From Niameybacter massiliensis (GTDB lineage Bacteria > Bacillota > Clostridia > Lachnospirales > Cellulosilyticaceae): a DNA stretch of 64,000 nucleotides. Location of the stretch: the NCBI RefSeq assembly GCF_001282685.1, contig NZ_LN875035.1, positions 1,096,250-1,160,249 on the forward strand, read 5' to 3'. The position numbers and the translations under genes were made by a program. Below, one piece after another: positions 24,606 through 34,190 of the stretch (its first letter is position 1; every line of letters starts with the position of its first letter). The notes under the pieces were generated by a model that worked only from the letters and a program-made list of their open reading frames with translations, searched no databases and was not told the DNA's origin.

Positions 24606-26909
24606 TTAGGAAGCACAATATATGCTGCCAACGGATTGTGCAACTGCTTTGATATCATAGTTTCTTGTCGTAATGGCTTGATAAATGACAGCTGAATCAA
24701 TGGCTTGCTTTACTTGTATACTATTTAATCGTGCTACCCAATCCTCAGGTGTTTGTAAACTTAAAAAACTGACAAGCCCAAGTCCCATGTCAATTTCTTG
24801 TGGTACACCTGTTGACACAAGGCATGGTGTGCCACATGCTTGAGCTTCGATAGCGACAATTCCAAGACCTTCAAATTTTGAAGGTAGTACCAGCACATCA
24901 AGTGCAGCCATAATATTAGGAATATCTTCTCTTAATCCTAAAAATTCTACGTATTCATCTAGCCCAGCTTCAACTAACGTACTCATGAGGTTCTCCCTAT
25001 ATGCTTCATGCCCTTGACCCACAAATATGACTTTAAAATCTTTATCTCCACGTGCTAACTGCTCCGCCATTTGTAAAGTAAACATTTGGTTTTTAAAAGG
25101 TGATAAGCTACCAACTTGCCCAATAAGTAATGTTTCTTTAGAGATACCAAGCGCATCTCTTATCATATCTCGTTGTGCTATTGTATAACGCTCAACATCT
25201 ATTGCATTGGGGATAATACGTTGCCTTGATTTACAGGGCTTAGAATAAAATAGAAAGTGTGCTGCTTCTTTTGAACATGCCCAACAGTCTGTTGCAAACC
25301 CTGCAATACAGAGTTTTTGTATACGTAGCATAAGCTGATAGGCTAATCCATACTTCATAAGCTTTGATGTATGTGCATGAACAACTATTTTTTTTATTCC
25401 TGCCATACGCGCTGCAAGTGCAATAAATCCACCTTGCCAGTCTAAATGGGAATGTACAACGTCAAATGGCCCTATCTCTTTAATTAAGTGTATCAGTTGC
25501 TTAATATATTTAATCGGTCCAATACTACCTTGGCTTGGCATATAATAAATACGTCCTCCAAGTTCAAGAATTTCTTTATCGTAGTATCCCTCCCCTTTAC
25601 TGTGTACTAAAAAGTCAAACTGTATCTGCTCGCGGTCCATATGACGATAAAGATTCATGAGCATTGTCTCTGCACCACCACAGTTCATCTTTCCTACACC
25701 GTGCAATACACGAACAGGTCTATCTATAAGTCTATAAAGCTTTTCTACCTCATTTTCATTGCCATAGCTTCTATCCTCTACTGCTTGTATAAGTTGCTTC
25801 CGTAGTGTGTTATCTTCTATAACTTGTTGCATAGCATCCGCACAAGCCTCTAAAGCCATCGGTACAATCATTCCATCTATACCATCTTGCAACTGACTAG
25901 AAGCTGTCTCAAAGTTTGTAATAATTACAGGCTTTCCTAGTATCTGTGCTTCTCGGACTGCTACAGCCTTACCTTCATAGCGTGAGGGTTGAACATAAAT
26001 ATCACATGCTTTCATATAAGGATATGGATTGCTCCTCTTACCTAAAATAATAAAGTCTTCTTGAACATTTAGTTCCTCTATTAGCGTACGAAGCATTGGC
26101 TCATCTCCACCATATCCTACGGCATACCACTTTACCTTACAGCCTCTATCTAATAGCAACCGACACAATCTTATTGCATTATCAAAAGCTTTTGCCGTTG
26201 AAAATCGTCCTACAGTACATAGTCTAATCGTATCTTCTTCTTTTGGCATTTCATCAATAACATCAGTCATAGCTTCTTGTCTCACTAACGTCTCTGATAA
26301 AATATTTTCTATTTCTATCACCTTATGTTCATGCTCTGGAAACACCTTTTTGAATGCAGCACCACATTGCGTAGATACGGCTGCAATATGGTCATATGCT
26401 CCCCACATTTTGCTTTCTAACTTTTGATTTATATTAAGTGCCGTATAATCTGTATGGATCCAAGCAATATGTTGCTTGGCTTGTGCTTTATACTTTGCAA
26501 AATAATGGGGTGTCAAAAAACTAAGTGCAATATCATATTGTTTATCTGATATTGGAGGTAAGAAGGGTAAACTTGCTTTGCAGTAGGCTGTTAGTAATGA
26601 ATCACTTACATTTTTTCCTAAGCATTGCCTAAGTTTAAGTTGTACCTTACATAATATACGGATAATGCCTATCCACAAGTTTTGAGTATGCAATGTTTCT
26701 GAGATAGACTTTTGGAAAAGTGTGTAAGGCCTAAGTTCTGGCAATAGATGTACTTCTTCTGGTATTGCAGGTATAAACTCACCTTCCTGCCTACATAAAA
26801 ATAAATCTACTTCATATTGACTATAATCGATTGCATTTAACAATCCTAGTAGACTACGTTCTACACCACCTATCTCCATTGCCCAACAAGTTATTAGTAT
26901 CTTTTTCAT
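24606..26909 (-). CDS. tandem GT4-GT4 fusion glycosyltransferase
   Basis: A 767-residue protein made of two complete GT-B glycosyltransferases. Residues 1-390 (CWAMEIGGVERSLLGLLNAI, then RLCTVGRFSTAKAFDNAI and NPYPYMKACDIYVQPSRYEG) belong with the three GT4 genes at 16.4-19.9 kb. Residues 395-767 (RPVRVLHGVGKMNCGGAETM, REQIQFDFLVHSKGEG, IGQVGSLSPFKNQMFTLQMA, LPSKFEGLGIVAIEAQACG) belong with the GT4 gene at 31.3 kb. It could add two sugars in succession. Both halves keep their nucleotide-sugar motifs. There is no sign of a frame break, so it is a real fusion in this sequence. Confidence 0.9.
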   Translation of the reverse strand: MKKILITCWAMEIGGVERSLLGLLNAIDYSQYEVDLFLCRQEGEFIPAIPEEVHLLPELRPYTLFQKSISETLHTQNLWIGIIRILCKVQLKLRQCLGKNVSDSLLTAYCKASLPFLPPISDKQYDIALSFLTPHYFAKYKAQAKQHIAWIHTDYTALNINQKLESKMWGAYDHIAAVSTQCGAAFKKVFPEHEHKVIEIENILSETLVRQEAMTDVIDEMPKEEDTIRLCTVGRFSTAKAFDNAIRLCRLLLDRGCKVKWYAVGYGGDEPMLRTLIEELNVQEDFIILGKRSNPYPYMKACDIYVQPSRYEGKAVAVREAQILGKPVIITNFETASSQLQDGIDGMIVPMALEACADAMQQVIEDNTLRKQLIQAVEDRSYGNENEVEKLYRLIDRPVRVLHGVGKMNCGGAETMLMNLYRHMDREQIQFDFLVHSKGEGYYDKEILELGGRIYYMPSQGSIGPIKYIKQLIHLIKEIGPFDVVHSHLDWQGGFIALAARMAGIKKIVVHAHTSKLMKYGLAYQLMLRIQKLCIAGFATDCWACSKEAAHFLFYSKPCKSRQRIIPNAIDVERYTIAQRDMIRDALGISKETLLIGQVGSLSPFKNQMFTLQMAEQLARGDKDFKVIFVGQGHEAYRENLMSTLVEAGLDEYVEFLGLREDIPNIMAALDVLVLPSKFEGLGIVAIEAQACGTPCLVSTGVPQEIDMGLGLVSFLSLQTPEDWVARLNSIQVKQAIDSAVIYQAITTRNYDIKAVAQSVGSIYCAS

Positions 26910-26919
26910 CCCTTTTCCC

Positions 26920-28029
26920 CTATCCTAAAATATTACCTAATATAATATTGGTGTAATTTCCTCCCCATGTAATTGCTACTTGATAGTAACAAAACAGTGC
27001 ATAAAAGCCTATTAAATATACATATGCTATCCTCGATATTTTTCCTTTTAAACATCCTAGACATCTGGGAATTAAAGCAAGATTAAATAATTCAAAGTAA
27101 ATACAAACTCTATAAAAGTATAAATATTGTGATGCCAATAGCATAAATCCAAAATTTAAAAGCGACATAAATATAAATAGGCTACTATCTTCCCATTGCT
27201 GTTTCAGATCATCTTTTACTAAATATGCTAATACTAATGGTACTAGCATAATTAAAATTCTTATCGTATTAACGCCTTCACCACCTGAGGCCATGTCTTG
27301 TGCATAAGCATCATATCTTCCCCCCTCCAACATCTCTACTACCATTGGCATAAAAGGTCTGAATGCTGTAGTTGCTGCTATAAAAAAACCTGCAATCCAC
27401 CAAAATAATTTGCCCCAAGCTTCTTTTTTTCCAATAAAATATAAAGGGATAAAAATAAGTGCAGAGTTATGAAATGTTGCCAAGAATAATGTTAATATGA
27501 CATATCTAAAAAACTTCTGTTTTTTAATCAACTGTATTCCTAAGCAAAAGAATATAGAAGCTACAAATGCTTGACGCATTCCGTTCATTGTTACATAAAA
27601 GATAACAGTTGCAAAATATAAATATATACCCAACTCAAAAGGACGTGCATACTTATATATAGACTTTAAGTTTAAGATATTCGTGATAAATGCCATTACA
27701 AGCACTAATATTTGTGGGTCGGGTGTTATATAATTAAGTCCTACCATTAGTGCATTAAATCCTAATTCTTCTGCAAATAATGTTTTGATTCCTTCCATAT
27801 CACCTGCTGCTAACTTCTCTCCTACTATTTCATAAGAGTGTTTATAGAAATAAGTATCTCCTACCCCTGTTCTAAATCCGGATACAATAAATAATATAGC
27901 AAATATAAGTGATAGGCTGACTGCAACTAATAATTTAGACTGCACCTTATTATTAATACCATAATGCCCTATTAGCAGCACTAGAAACATACTACAAAAG
28001 TAAACGTTCACCATCGGCATTGTTATCAT
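26920..28029 (-). CDS. EpsG-like polysaccharide polymerase
   Basis: A 369-residue membrane protein with about ten hydrophobic segments and the features of the EpsG/Wzy-like family: VSGFRTGVGDTYFYKHSYEI near the N-terminus, FYVTMNGMRQAFVASIFFCLG in the middle and SQYLYFYRVCIYFELFNLALIPR near the end. It should join repeat units outside the membrane. The ATG at 28029 follows GAGGGTG; the GTG at 28038 is part of that site. It overlaps the end of the kinase gene by 38 bases. Confidence 0.88.
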   Translation of the reverse strand: MITMPMVNVYFCSMFLVLLIGHYGINNKVQSKLLVAVSLSLIFAILFIVSGFRTGVGDTYFYKHSYEIVGEKLAAGDMEGIKTLFAEELGFNALMVGLNYITPDPQILVLVMAFITNILNLKSIYKYARPFELGIYLYFATVIFYVTMNGMRQAFVASIFFCLGIQLIKKQKFFRYVILTLFLATFHNSALIFIPLYFIGKKEAWGKLFWWIAGFFIAATTAFRPFMPMVVEMLEGGRYDAYAQDMASGGEGVNTIRILIMLVPLVLAYLVKDDLKQQWEDSSLFIFMSLLNFGFMLLASQYLYFYRVCIYFELFNLALIPRCLGCLKGKISRIAYVYLIGFYALFCYYQVAITWGGNYTNIILGNILG

Positions 28030-29557
28030 ATGCTTCACCCTCTACCGCAAGATGTCGTGTTTCTTGTAATTCAACTCCTTCTTGTAGCTCAATTCCTTCT
28101 TGTAGTTGATCTACTTCTCCAAGGTTTGTATCAAATTCTGCTTCCTCTAATGTCACACCAGCTTTATTACGTTTTTTAATTTCTGCTACACGTTCTTTGT
28201 CCTTTTCTTTAGCATAATTCTTATAGGCTTTACTCATATGTTTATCCTTTGTACGATTAAGTACTACACCTAGTACCTTACCATCTACATATTCAATAGC
28301 AGCCTTTGCCTTTTCCACCTCTTGAATCTTTGTTCTTCTATATGAAGCTACAAGTACACATCCATCTACATATTGACTAAGTACTTGACCATCTGCCATT
28401 AAGCCCACAGGTGGTGAATCGATAATCATATAATCATACTCTACTTTTAAACCTTCTATTAATTCCTTTGCTTTTTGGCTACATAATATTTCAGATGGAT
28501 TAATAGGCACTGTTCCTGCTGGTAATACATAGAGATTATCAATACTTGTTTGATGTACCACATCCTGTACTTCTTTTATGTTTAGAAGTACATCTGTGAA
28601 CCCCCTTTCATTTGCAAATTTAAAGAGGTTTGAGATGCTGGGTTTCCTAAGGTCACAATCTACCAAGATAGTCTTTTTGCCTGCAAGTGCCATCACTGTA
28701 GCAAGCATTGCTGTTGTTAAACTCTTACCATCCCCCTGTTTTGCACTAGTTACTACAATTGAAGTAATATTTTGATCAATACTTAAGAAGTTTAAGTTCG
28801 TTCTAAGAAGTCTATAGGCTTCTAAGAAACTTGGACTAAACTCTTTCACATTTCTAAAGCTTACTGTCTTAATCTTTTTGCGCTGTCTCGGTACACGTGT
28901 TAGACAACATGTATTTAAACGTCGTTCAACTTCTTTGTCTGATTTTAGTGTATTATCCATAAATTCTAGTGCAAACACAACAAATATTGAAAGTATCCCC
29001 CCAAGCATACCCCCTTTAATTGCCATAGAACTTCTTGTTGTACCAGTTGTAATTGTACTTGGCTCACTTACCTTATCCATCATTCTTAAAGTAATTGCGG
29101 GATAGGTATCCACCATTTCTTCTATAAAGGTCTCCGTAACAACTTGTAAGACCTCTTGTGCTTGTTCCTTTACAGGCCAAGATAATGTTAAATCTAAAAA
29201 CTGTGTATTGGCTTGTGGACTTGCACTTATACGTCCTCTGATTGCACCTGCAGATGCTTCAAAACTTAAGCGCTCTACGACTTTATCCATAACCATATCG
29301 GTATTTAACATGGCAATATATGTATTCATATAATTTTGGTACACCTGAATATCTTGAATGTTAAAAGACTTGCCTTCTGCATCTATAGAATTACCTACTA
29401 CGATACTTGTCCTTGTTTGATAAGTCGTAACAATATTTCCTCCTTTCAAATAGGCCATTGCCCCACCTACAGTTAAAATACATAGTACAACAATATACCA
29501 TTTTCTAAGTAACGACATAAGTAGCTCTTTGTACTCTATATTAAATGGATCTGGCAT
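27992..29557 (-). CDS. Wzz/BY-kinase fusion, chain-length and export regulator
   Basis: A 521-residue protein joining a Wzz-type co-polymerase (membrane helices near 16-34 and 170-195) to a bacterial tyrosine kinase domain. Walker A is AKQGDGKS at about 271-278, Walker A' is ILVDCDLRKP and Walker B is MIIDSPPVG. In Bacillota these parts are usually two proteins; the fused form is more typical of proteobacteria. The C-terminal tail has no tyrosine cluster but a repeated LQEGIELQEGVELQE segment. GGAGG precedes the ATG. CpsB lies 36 bases upstream. Confidence 0.9.
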   Translation of the reverse strand: MPDPFNIEYKELLMSLLRKWYIVVLCILTVGGAMAYLKGGNIVTTYQTRTSIVVGNSIDAEGKSFNIQDIQVYQNYMNTYIAMLNTDMVMDKVVERLSFEASAGAIRGRISASPQANTQFLDLTLSWPVKEQAQEVLQVVTETFIEEMVDTYPAITLRMMDKVSEPSTITTGTTRSSMAIKGGMLGGILSIFVVFALEFMDNTLKSDKEVERRLNTCCLTRVPRQRKKIKTVSFRNVKEFSPSFLEAYRLLRTNLNFLSIDQNITSIVVTSAKQGDGKSLTTAMLATVMALAGKKTILVDCDLRKPSISNLFKFANERGFTDVLLNIKEVQDVVHQTSIDNLYVLPAGTVPINPSEILCSQKAKELIEGLKVEYDYMIIDSPPVGLMADGQVLSQYVDGCVLVASYRRTKIQEVEKAKAAIEYVDGKVLGVVLNRTKDKHMSKAYKNYAKEKDKERVAEIKKRNKAGVTLEEAEFDTNLGEVDQLQEGIELQEGVELQETRHLAVEGEAYDNNADGERLLL

Positions 29558-29593
29558 ATGTTCTTCCCTCCTTTTCTAAATTTAAAGTTCAAC

Positions 29594-30373
29594 TTAGAAC
29601 TTACCTGTTTTCCACCTTATTACACTTTGTTTACGACTTGAAATACGCTTTGTTCTATAAGGGATGTCTTTGCCCTCTAAAACACATTGAGCATGCATTT
29701 GAAGCTGATTAATAAGCTCTGACTTACCCCTTTCTTCTAAGCCTTCGATAGCACTTTGCATCTCTGGATTACGTCTACCTACCGAATGACTATCAGAAGC
29801 AATGAGATGAATACACTCTAATTCTAAGAGTTCATTTGCCCATTTCTGTACTTTTCTTCCATCCACACCATTGAGTGCATTGACATTACACTGCATATAA
29901 CATTCACGTGTTATAAGTTCATTGAGTATATGTCGATGCTTTTGAATCCCCCTGTATCTTTCAATATGTGCAATAATTGGGCGAATACCTTGGCTCCTCA
30001 AAGCATCTATAAGCTGTAACTCCTGGGCTGTGACCCCTTCACCAGTACATTCTATAAGCATATATTGTGTATCATTTAATGTTCCAATATGTCCCATTCT
30101 CAATTTACTCATCATTTGATTATCTAACATAACCTCTTGCCCAGGATAAATCTGAAGCTTAATTGCTAACTGATGTAGATGTTGATTAAGATACTCTACC
30201 TTTTGCTTTACTTGTTTATAGTTTGTATCAAATAATCCTGTAATAAAATGTGGTGTTGCAATCATGTGCTTTGTTCCTGACATATATGCGATTCTTGCCA
30301 TTTCTATACTATCTTGTAGTTCCTTTGCACCATCGTCTATGCCATCAAGTATGTGGCTATGTATGTCAATCAC
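29594..30373 (-). CDS. cpsB: PHP-type protein-tyrosine phosphatase CpsB
   Basis: A 259-residue PHP-fold phosphatase. The metal ligands are in MIDIHSHILDGIDDGAKE (D3, H5, H7), then TPHF, QEVMLD, HIERYRG and the C-terminal IASDSHSVGRR. CpsB/YwqE enzymes dephosphorylate BY-kinases and control capsule length. It lies directly before the Wzz/BY-kinase gene in the operon, the usual arrangement. Although the kinase here lacks an obvious tyrosine cluster, all metal-binding motifs of this enzyme look intact. Confidence 0.92.
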   Translation of the reverse strand: MIDIHSHILDGIDDGAKELQDSIEMARIAYMSGTKHMIATPHFITGLFDTNYKQVKQKVEYLNQHLHQLAIKLQIYPGQEVMLDNQMMSKLRMGHIGTLNDTQYMLIECTGEGVTAQELQLIDALRSQGIRPIIAHIERYRGIQKHRHILNELITRECYMQCNVNALNGVDGRKVQKWANELLELECIHLIASDSHSVGRRNPEMQSAIEGLEERGKSELINQLQMHAQCVLEGKDIPYRTKRISSRKQSVIRWKTGKF

Positions 30374-30394
30374 GGACTTATCCTCCTCTCCTTA

Positions 30395-31294
30395 TTAGCT
30401 TGCCTTATATATAATTGTACTTTTGCTTGTATGCATAATGTAGCAATAAAGTAAAATACCTGGCACAATAGCAAGTATCGTCAAATCTTTTCTAGGAGAT
30501 TCCTTTAAAAATCTTCTATTTTTTATCATTATACTACTTGATATATAGTGAATCGCTTCTTTAAACTTTACCTTAATGCCTGGCTTGTAAATCATGCCAG
30601 CCTTTCTAAGTTCTGCAAACCCTCGTGGATTTTTTCTATACTGATGTATCATATTCATACTAGATCCATCTGCTTGATACTCTACAAGGCATACAATCTC
30701 ATCAAGAATAAGAAGTGGATAATCTCTATCTATCATCATATATTTGTAGTTAAGTCCTACATACTTTTCGCCTTCAAAAATTGGGTAAGGCGGATACTTT
30801 TTAATGACCTCTGTACGATAAATTAACTTTTTATCCCCTGTTCCACCTTTTGTATAAAAACCCATTAACGTCGTTGATTTTATTTGTGGTAATCTGCAAC
30901 CAATAACCTTATAGTCTGTTGTTGCATCTAGTGCTATAATCCCCGCATATGTTTTGTCCCCATATTGTCTCCAAAAACTATTAATTTTTTCTACTGCATC
31001 ATCTGTCATATAATCATCTGAATCGATACAAACATTAAGTTCTGTATTGATTAAATTATAGGCTGTATTATGGGCACCATGCATTCCCATATTTTCTTGA
31101 TAATGATATGCTATCGTTACATCATCTTCTGAAATCCACTTTTGTATCAATGTTTTTGTATGATCTGAGGACCCATCATCTATAATAAGCCATATAAAGT
31201 CTTTACATGTTTGTCTTTTTAAGCTTTCATAACAAAGGTGCAGTGTATGTGCTCTATTATATGTTGGTGTAAATATAGTAAGTATTGGTTTCAT
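30395..31294 (-). CDS. family 2 glycosyltransferase
   Basis: A 299-residue GT-A enzyme: PILTIFTPTYNRAHTLHLCY, WLIIDDGSSDHTKTLIQKW, GMHGAHNTAYNLINTELNVC and the metal site CIDSDDYM. Its C-terminal half resembles the subgroup with YKYMMIDRDYPLLILDEIV. It overlaps the upstream GT4 gene by four bases (ATGA), so the two are translationally coupled. Confidence 0.9.
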   Translation of the reverse strand: MKPILTIFTPTYNRAHTLHLCYESLKRQTCKDFIWLIIDDGSSDHTKTLIQKWISEDDVTIAYHYQENMGMHGAHNTAYNLINTELNVCIDSDDYMTDDAVEKINSFWRQYGDKTYAGIIALDATTDYKVIGCRLPQIKSTTLMGFYTKGGTGDKKLIYRTEVIKKYPPYPIFEGEKYVGLNYKYMMIDRDYPLLILDEIVCLVEYQADGSSMNMIHQYRKNPRGFAELRKAGMIYKPGIKVKFKEAIHYISSSIMIKNRRFLKESPRKDLTILAIVPGILLYCYIMHTSKSTIIYKAS

Positions 31295-32445
31295 GTCATT
31301 CTCCCCTCTTTTTGGCTATAGTTTGTATAAAATGTCTCTAGATACTTTGCTGTCTGAATGCTGTCATATCCTCTTTGCCTTATTGAATCGATTTGTGTAC
31401 ATCTTTTTTCTCTTAATTCATCAATTTCCTTTAATCTACTAGCTATTGTACCTAACCATGATGTTACTTCATTAATAGGAAGATATTCTATAAGTTGTAT
31501 GCCTAAATCCGCTTCTTCTGTTACTTTATCAGAAACTATACAGGATAAACCTGATACTTGTGCTTCTATAAGTGTCACGGGTATACCTTCTAATAAAGAA
31601 GGAAATAAAAATAAATCAAAAGCATTTAACAGTCTTGATACATCCTCCCTTACGCCTAAAAAAATCACTTTATCTACAAGTCCTAGTTTATGTACCAACG
31701 CTTTAATTTCTTCCTCTAATTCACCTGTCCCTACCAGACATAACTTACATTGAGGTATGATCTGAACCAGTTGACTAAACATATGAATTAAAAATTTATG
31801 ATTTTTAGGATAGCAAAATCTCCCTACATGTCCTAACAAAAAACTCTGATCATCTATATCTAATTCTTGCCTTATTTCTTGTCTTATATTTTTAGAATAA
31901 GTATACTGCTCTATATTTACGCCATTGTTAATCACCTGAAAATTATATTTCTTTCCAAATAACCATGCTCCAGCATCTTTTCCACAAGCAAAACGCTGCG
32001 TACTATATTTATTAAGAAGTGGCTTTAAAGAAGCCTTAATTATACTTCTTATTATACCTTCTATACTTCTTGGCTCACCAATCTTACCAGTATGACTATG
32101 GGCAATCCGAAATGGTACATGTGCCTTATAAGCCTGTTTTAAATAAACGCCTCCTAAAGCATCTCGATGGCAGTGTACAATTTGATACGCTTCATGTGCT
32201 TTAAAAAACTCATATACGTTTTTTTTATATTTCCAGTACCCTACTTTCGTCATCGCTGGAATATTATATATTTTCCCTCCTAATACACAAATCTCCTCAT
32301 CAAATACTCCTTGAATTTCTCTTGTAACTAAGAAATCAAATTGTATCTGTTCTCTATCTATTGTTCGGTAAACATTCATCAAGAAATTCTCTAGTCCGCC
32401 TCTATTCATATTGGCTACTATATGTAACACTCGAACTGGTTCCAT
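31291..32445 (-). CDS. family 4 glycosyltransferase
   Basis: A 384-residue GT-B enzyme: VRVLHIVANMNRGGLENFLM, then REQIQFDFLVTREIQG, LLGHVGRFCYPKNHKFLIHM and FDLFLFPSLLEGIPVTLIEA. It is the closest relative within this window of the C-terminal half of the 767-residue fusion, sharing the REQIQFDFLV block. That suggests the fusion partner came from a copy of this gene. Substrate unknown. Confidence 0.9.
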   Translation of the reverse strand: MEPVRVLHIVANMNRGGLENFLMNVYRTIDREQIQFDFLVTREIQGVFDEEICVLGGKIYNIPAMTKVGYWKYKKNVYEFFKAHEAYQIVHCHRDALGGVYLKQAYKAHVPFRIAHSHTGKIGEPRSIEGIIRSIIKASLKPLLNKYSTQRFACGKDAGAWLFGKKYNFQVINNGVNIEQYTYSKNIRQEIRQELDIDDQSFLLGHVGRFCYPKNHKFLIHMFSQLVQIIPQCKLCLVGTGELEEEIKALVHKLGLVDKVIFLGVREDVSRLLNAFDLFLFPSLLEGIPVTLIEAQVSGLSCIVSDKVTEEADLGIQLIEYLPINEVTSWLGTIASRLKEIDELREKRCTQIDSIRQRGYDSIQTAKYLETFYTNYSQKEGRMT

Positions 32446-32457
32446 TTCTTTTCCTCC

Positions 32458-33534
32458 TTATGCCTCTACATAATCTAGCGTCTTTTGCACTATTTTCCTC
32501 TTATCAAACTTTTGCTCCATATATCTTCTAGATTGCATCCCCATGACAATCTTAGTGTCTTCGTCTAACTCTATGTACATCTTAATCTTGTTGTATAAAT
32601 CTTCTTCATCTTGTACCTTGACTGTATAGCCATTATGATCTATAGCTTCTCTGCACCCTGGTATATCGGATACGATCAGTGGCCTGCCTATAGCTGCTGC
32701 TTCAAGAAGTGTATTTGCCATGCCTTCATGATAAGAAGGCAGTACAAAGCAGTGGCTACTTTTGATAAAGGGCTTTACATCCGTTTGATACCCATAGTAG
32801 TGAATAATACCTGCTTGTTCTAAGGCTTCTATCTTGCTCTTGTAGTCTTCTTCATAAGGTCCTACTACTTCAAATTCTGTATAAGGATATTCCTTTTTGA
32901 TGCGCTTAGCCACATTAAAGAATTCCTCTATACCTTTTTCTTTCATAATGCGCCCTATAAAGAGAAATCTAAGTTGTTCTTCTAATCGCATTAACATATA
33001 AGGGTATTCTTCTAAGTTAATACCTGCCCCATTGAGTCCTATGGCTTGTTCTGAACTGATAATGTTATGCTTTAAAAAGGTGGCTCGGTTATCACCATTC
33101 TCAAAGAATACGGCTTGTGCCTTTTTTAATGCCCTTTTATATAGGAAGGTAATCATCCTTTTTAAGATACCTTCTCTTTGAAATGCTGTGCCTAAGCCTG
33201 TAATATTGGCATAGTAAGGTACTTTGTGCCACCTACTTATAAGTCCTCCGTAAATATTGGGTTTAATGGTGTAGGTGATGACTTTATTGGGTCTTACTTT
33301 TTTAAGTAATTTGTGATACTGAAGCATAAGCCCTAAATCTTTAATCGGATTCATGCCTCTTCTTTCCATAGTTATCTCTATAAACTGGCATCCCATCTCT
33401 ACAAGAGGATCTACAAGTTCCCCATAAGGAAGTGCAATGACTACTTCATGCCCCTCTTGAAGTAATGTCTCTATTAATTCCTTACGAAATTTGTATAACC
33501 CTAAATCATAATTAGCAATAATAAGCACTTTCAC
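32458..33534 (-). CDS. family 4 glycosyltransferase (PglA/CapM-like)
   Basis: A 358-residue GT-B enzyme: KVLIIANYDLGLYKFRKELI, VITYTIKPNIYGGLISRWHK, YYANITGLGTAFQREG and FLFIGRIMKEKGIEEFFNVA, then LPSYHEGMANTLLEAAAIG. The YTIKPNIYGG and ANITGLGT motifs are typical of the PglA group, which adds the second sugar onto a lipid-linked bacillosamine-type sugar. Its position after PglE, PglC and PglD genes supports it as the second-step transferase. Confidence 0.9.
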   Translation of the reverse strand: MKVLIIANYDLGLYKFRKELIETLLQEGHEVVIALPYGELVDPLVEMGCQFIEITMERRGMNPIKDLGLMLQYHKLLKKVRPNKVITYTIKPNIYGGLISRWHKVPYYANITGLGTAFQREGILKRMITFLYKRALKKAQAVFFENGDNRATFLKHNIISSEQAIGLNGAGINLEEYPYMLMRLEEQLRFLFIGRIMKEKGIEEFFNVAKRIKKEYPYTEFEVVGPYEEDYKSKIEALEQAGIIHYYGYQTDVKPFIKSSHCFVLPSYHEGMANTLLEAAAIGRPLIVSDIPGCREAIDHNGYTVKVQDEEDLYNKIKMYIELDEDTKIVMGMQSRRYMEQKFDKRKIVQKTLDYVEA

Positions 33535-33558
33535 TTTGTATCTCCCCTTGTAAAATGT

Positions 33559-34179
33559 CTATTTTTTCTTTTTTGCTGGTATGCCATAAACAGATTCTTT
33601 TGATAATACATCATGAATGACGACTGCACCTGCTGCTATTAAGCAGTTACTTCCTATTTTAATGCGATTGATAATGGTTGCTCCAATGCATACCCAGGTC
33701 TTCTCCCCTATTGTGACTTCTCCCCCCATCTTGGCTGTGGGAGAAAGGTGTACCCCATCTCCTATATAGCAATCATGCTCTATAAGTGCAGATGTATTGA
33801 CAATGACACCTTTACCTACTTTGCAGCCTGCATTTAAGATTGCCCCGGGCAAGATGATGGTACCACTTCCAATCTCTGCATATTCACTAATAATGGCTGT
33901 TGGATGGATGAGTATGGGGACATTGTATGTCATGGCCTCAATCTCTTCGATAAGCTGAAGTCTATAACTATTATTCCCTATGGCAACAAAAGCATTCTGG
34001 TAGTCCCCTCTTAAGCTTTCCAAATCTGCAATCTTCCCAATGACCGGATGGCCTAGTATCTCTTCTCCTATCTTGTTGTCATCTAAGAAGTGAATCTCAT
34101 CAAAGCTTTTCATAAGCTTTGCACAGTCTAGTACGACTTTTCCTTGCCCCCCTGCTCCTACTATTAATAATCTATTCAT
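33559..34179 (-). CDS. pglD: PglD-type sugar N-acetyltransferase
   Basis: A 206-residue protein with an N-terminal Rossmann-like part (MNRLLIVGAGGQGKVVLDCA) and a C-terminal left-handed beta-helix of hexapeptide repeats (IGSGTIILPGAILNAGCKVG, GVIVNTSALIEHDCYIGDGV). The catalytic His is in IEHDC. PglD acetylates the UDP-4-amino sugar to give UDP-bacillosamine. The start at 34179 is preceded by AAGGTGG; a GTG three codons earlier lies within the site. It sits between PglC and the PglA-like transferase. Confidence 0.9.
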   Translation of the reverse strand: MNRLLIVGAGGQGKVVLDCAKLMKSFDEIHFLDDNKIGEEILGHPVIGKIADLESLRGDYQNAFVAIGNNSYRLQLIEEIEAMTYNVPILIHPTAIISEYAEIGSGTIILPGAILNAGCKVGKGVIVNTSALIEHDCYIGDGVHLSPTAKMGGEVTIGEKTWVCIGATIINRIKIGSNCLIAAGAVVIHDVLSKESVYGIPAKKKK

Positions 34180-34190
34180 ATGAGCCACCT

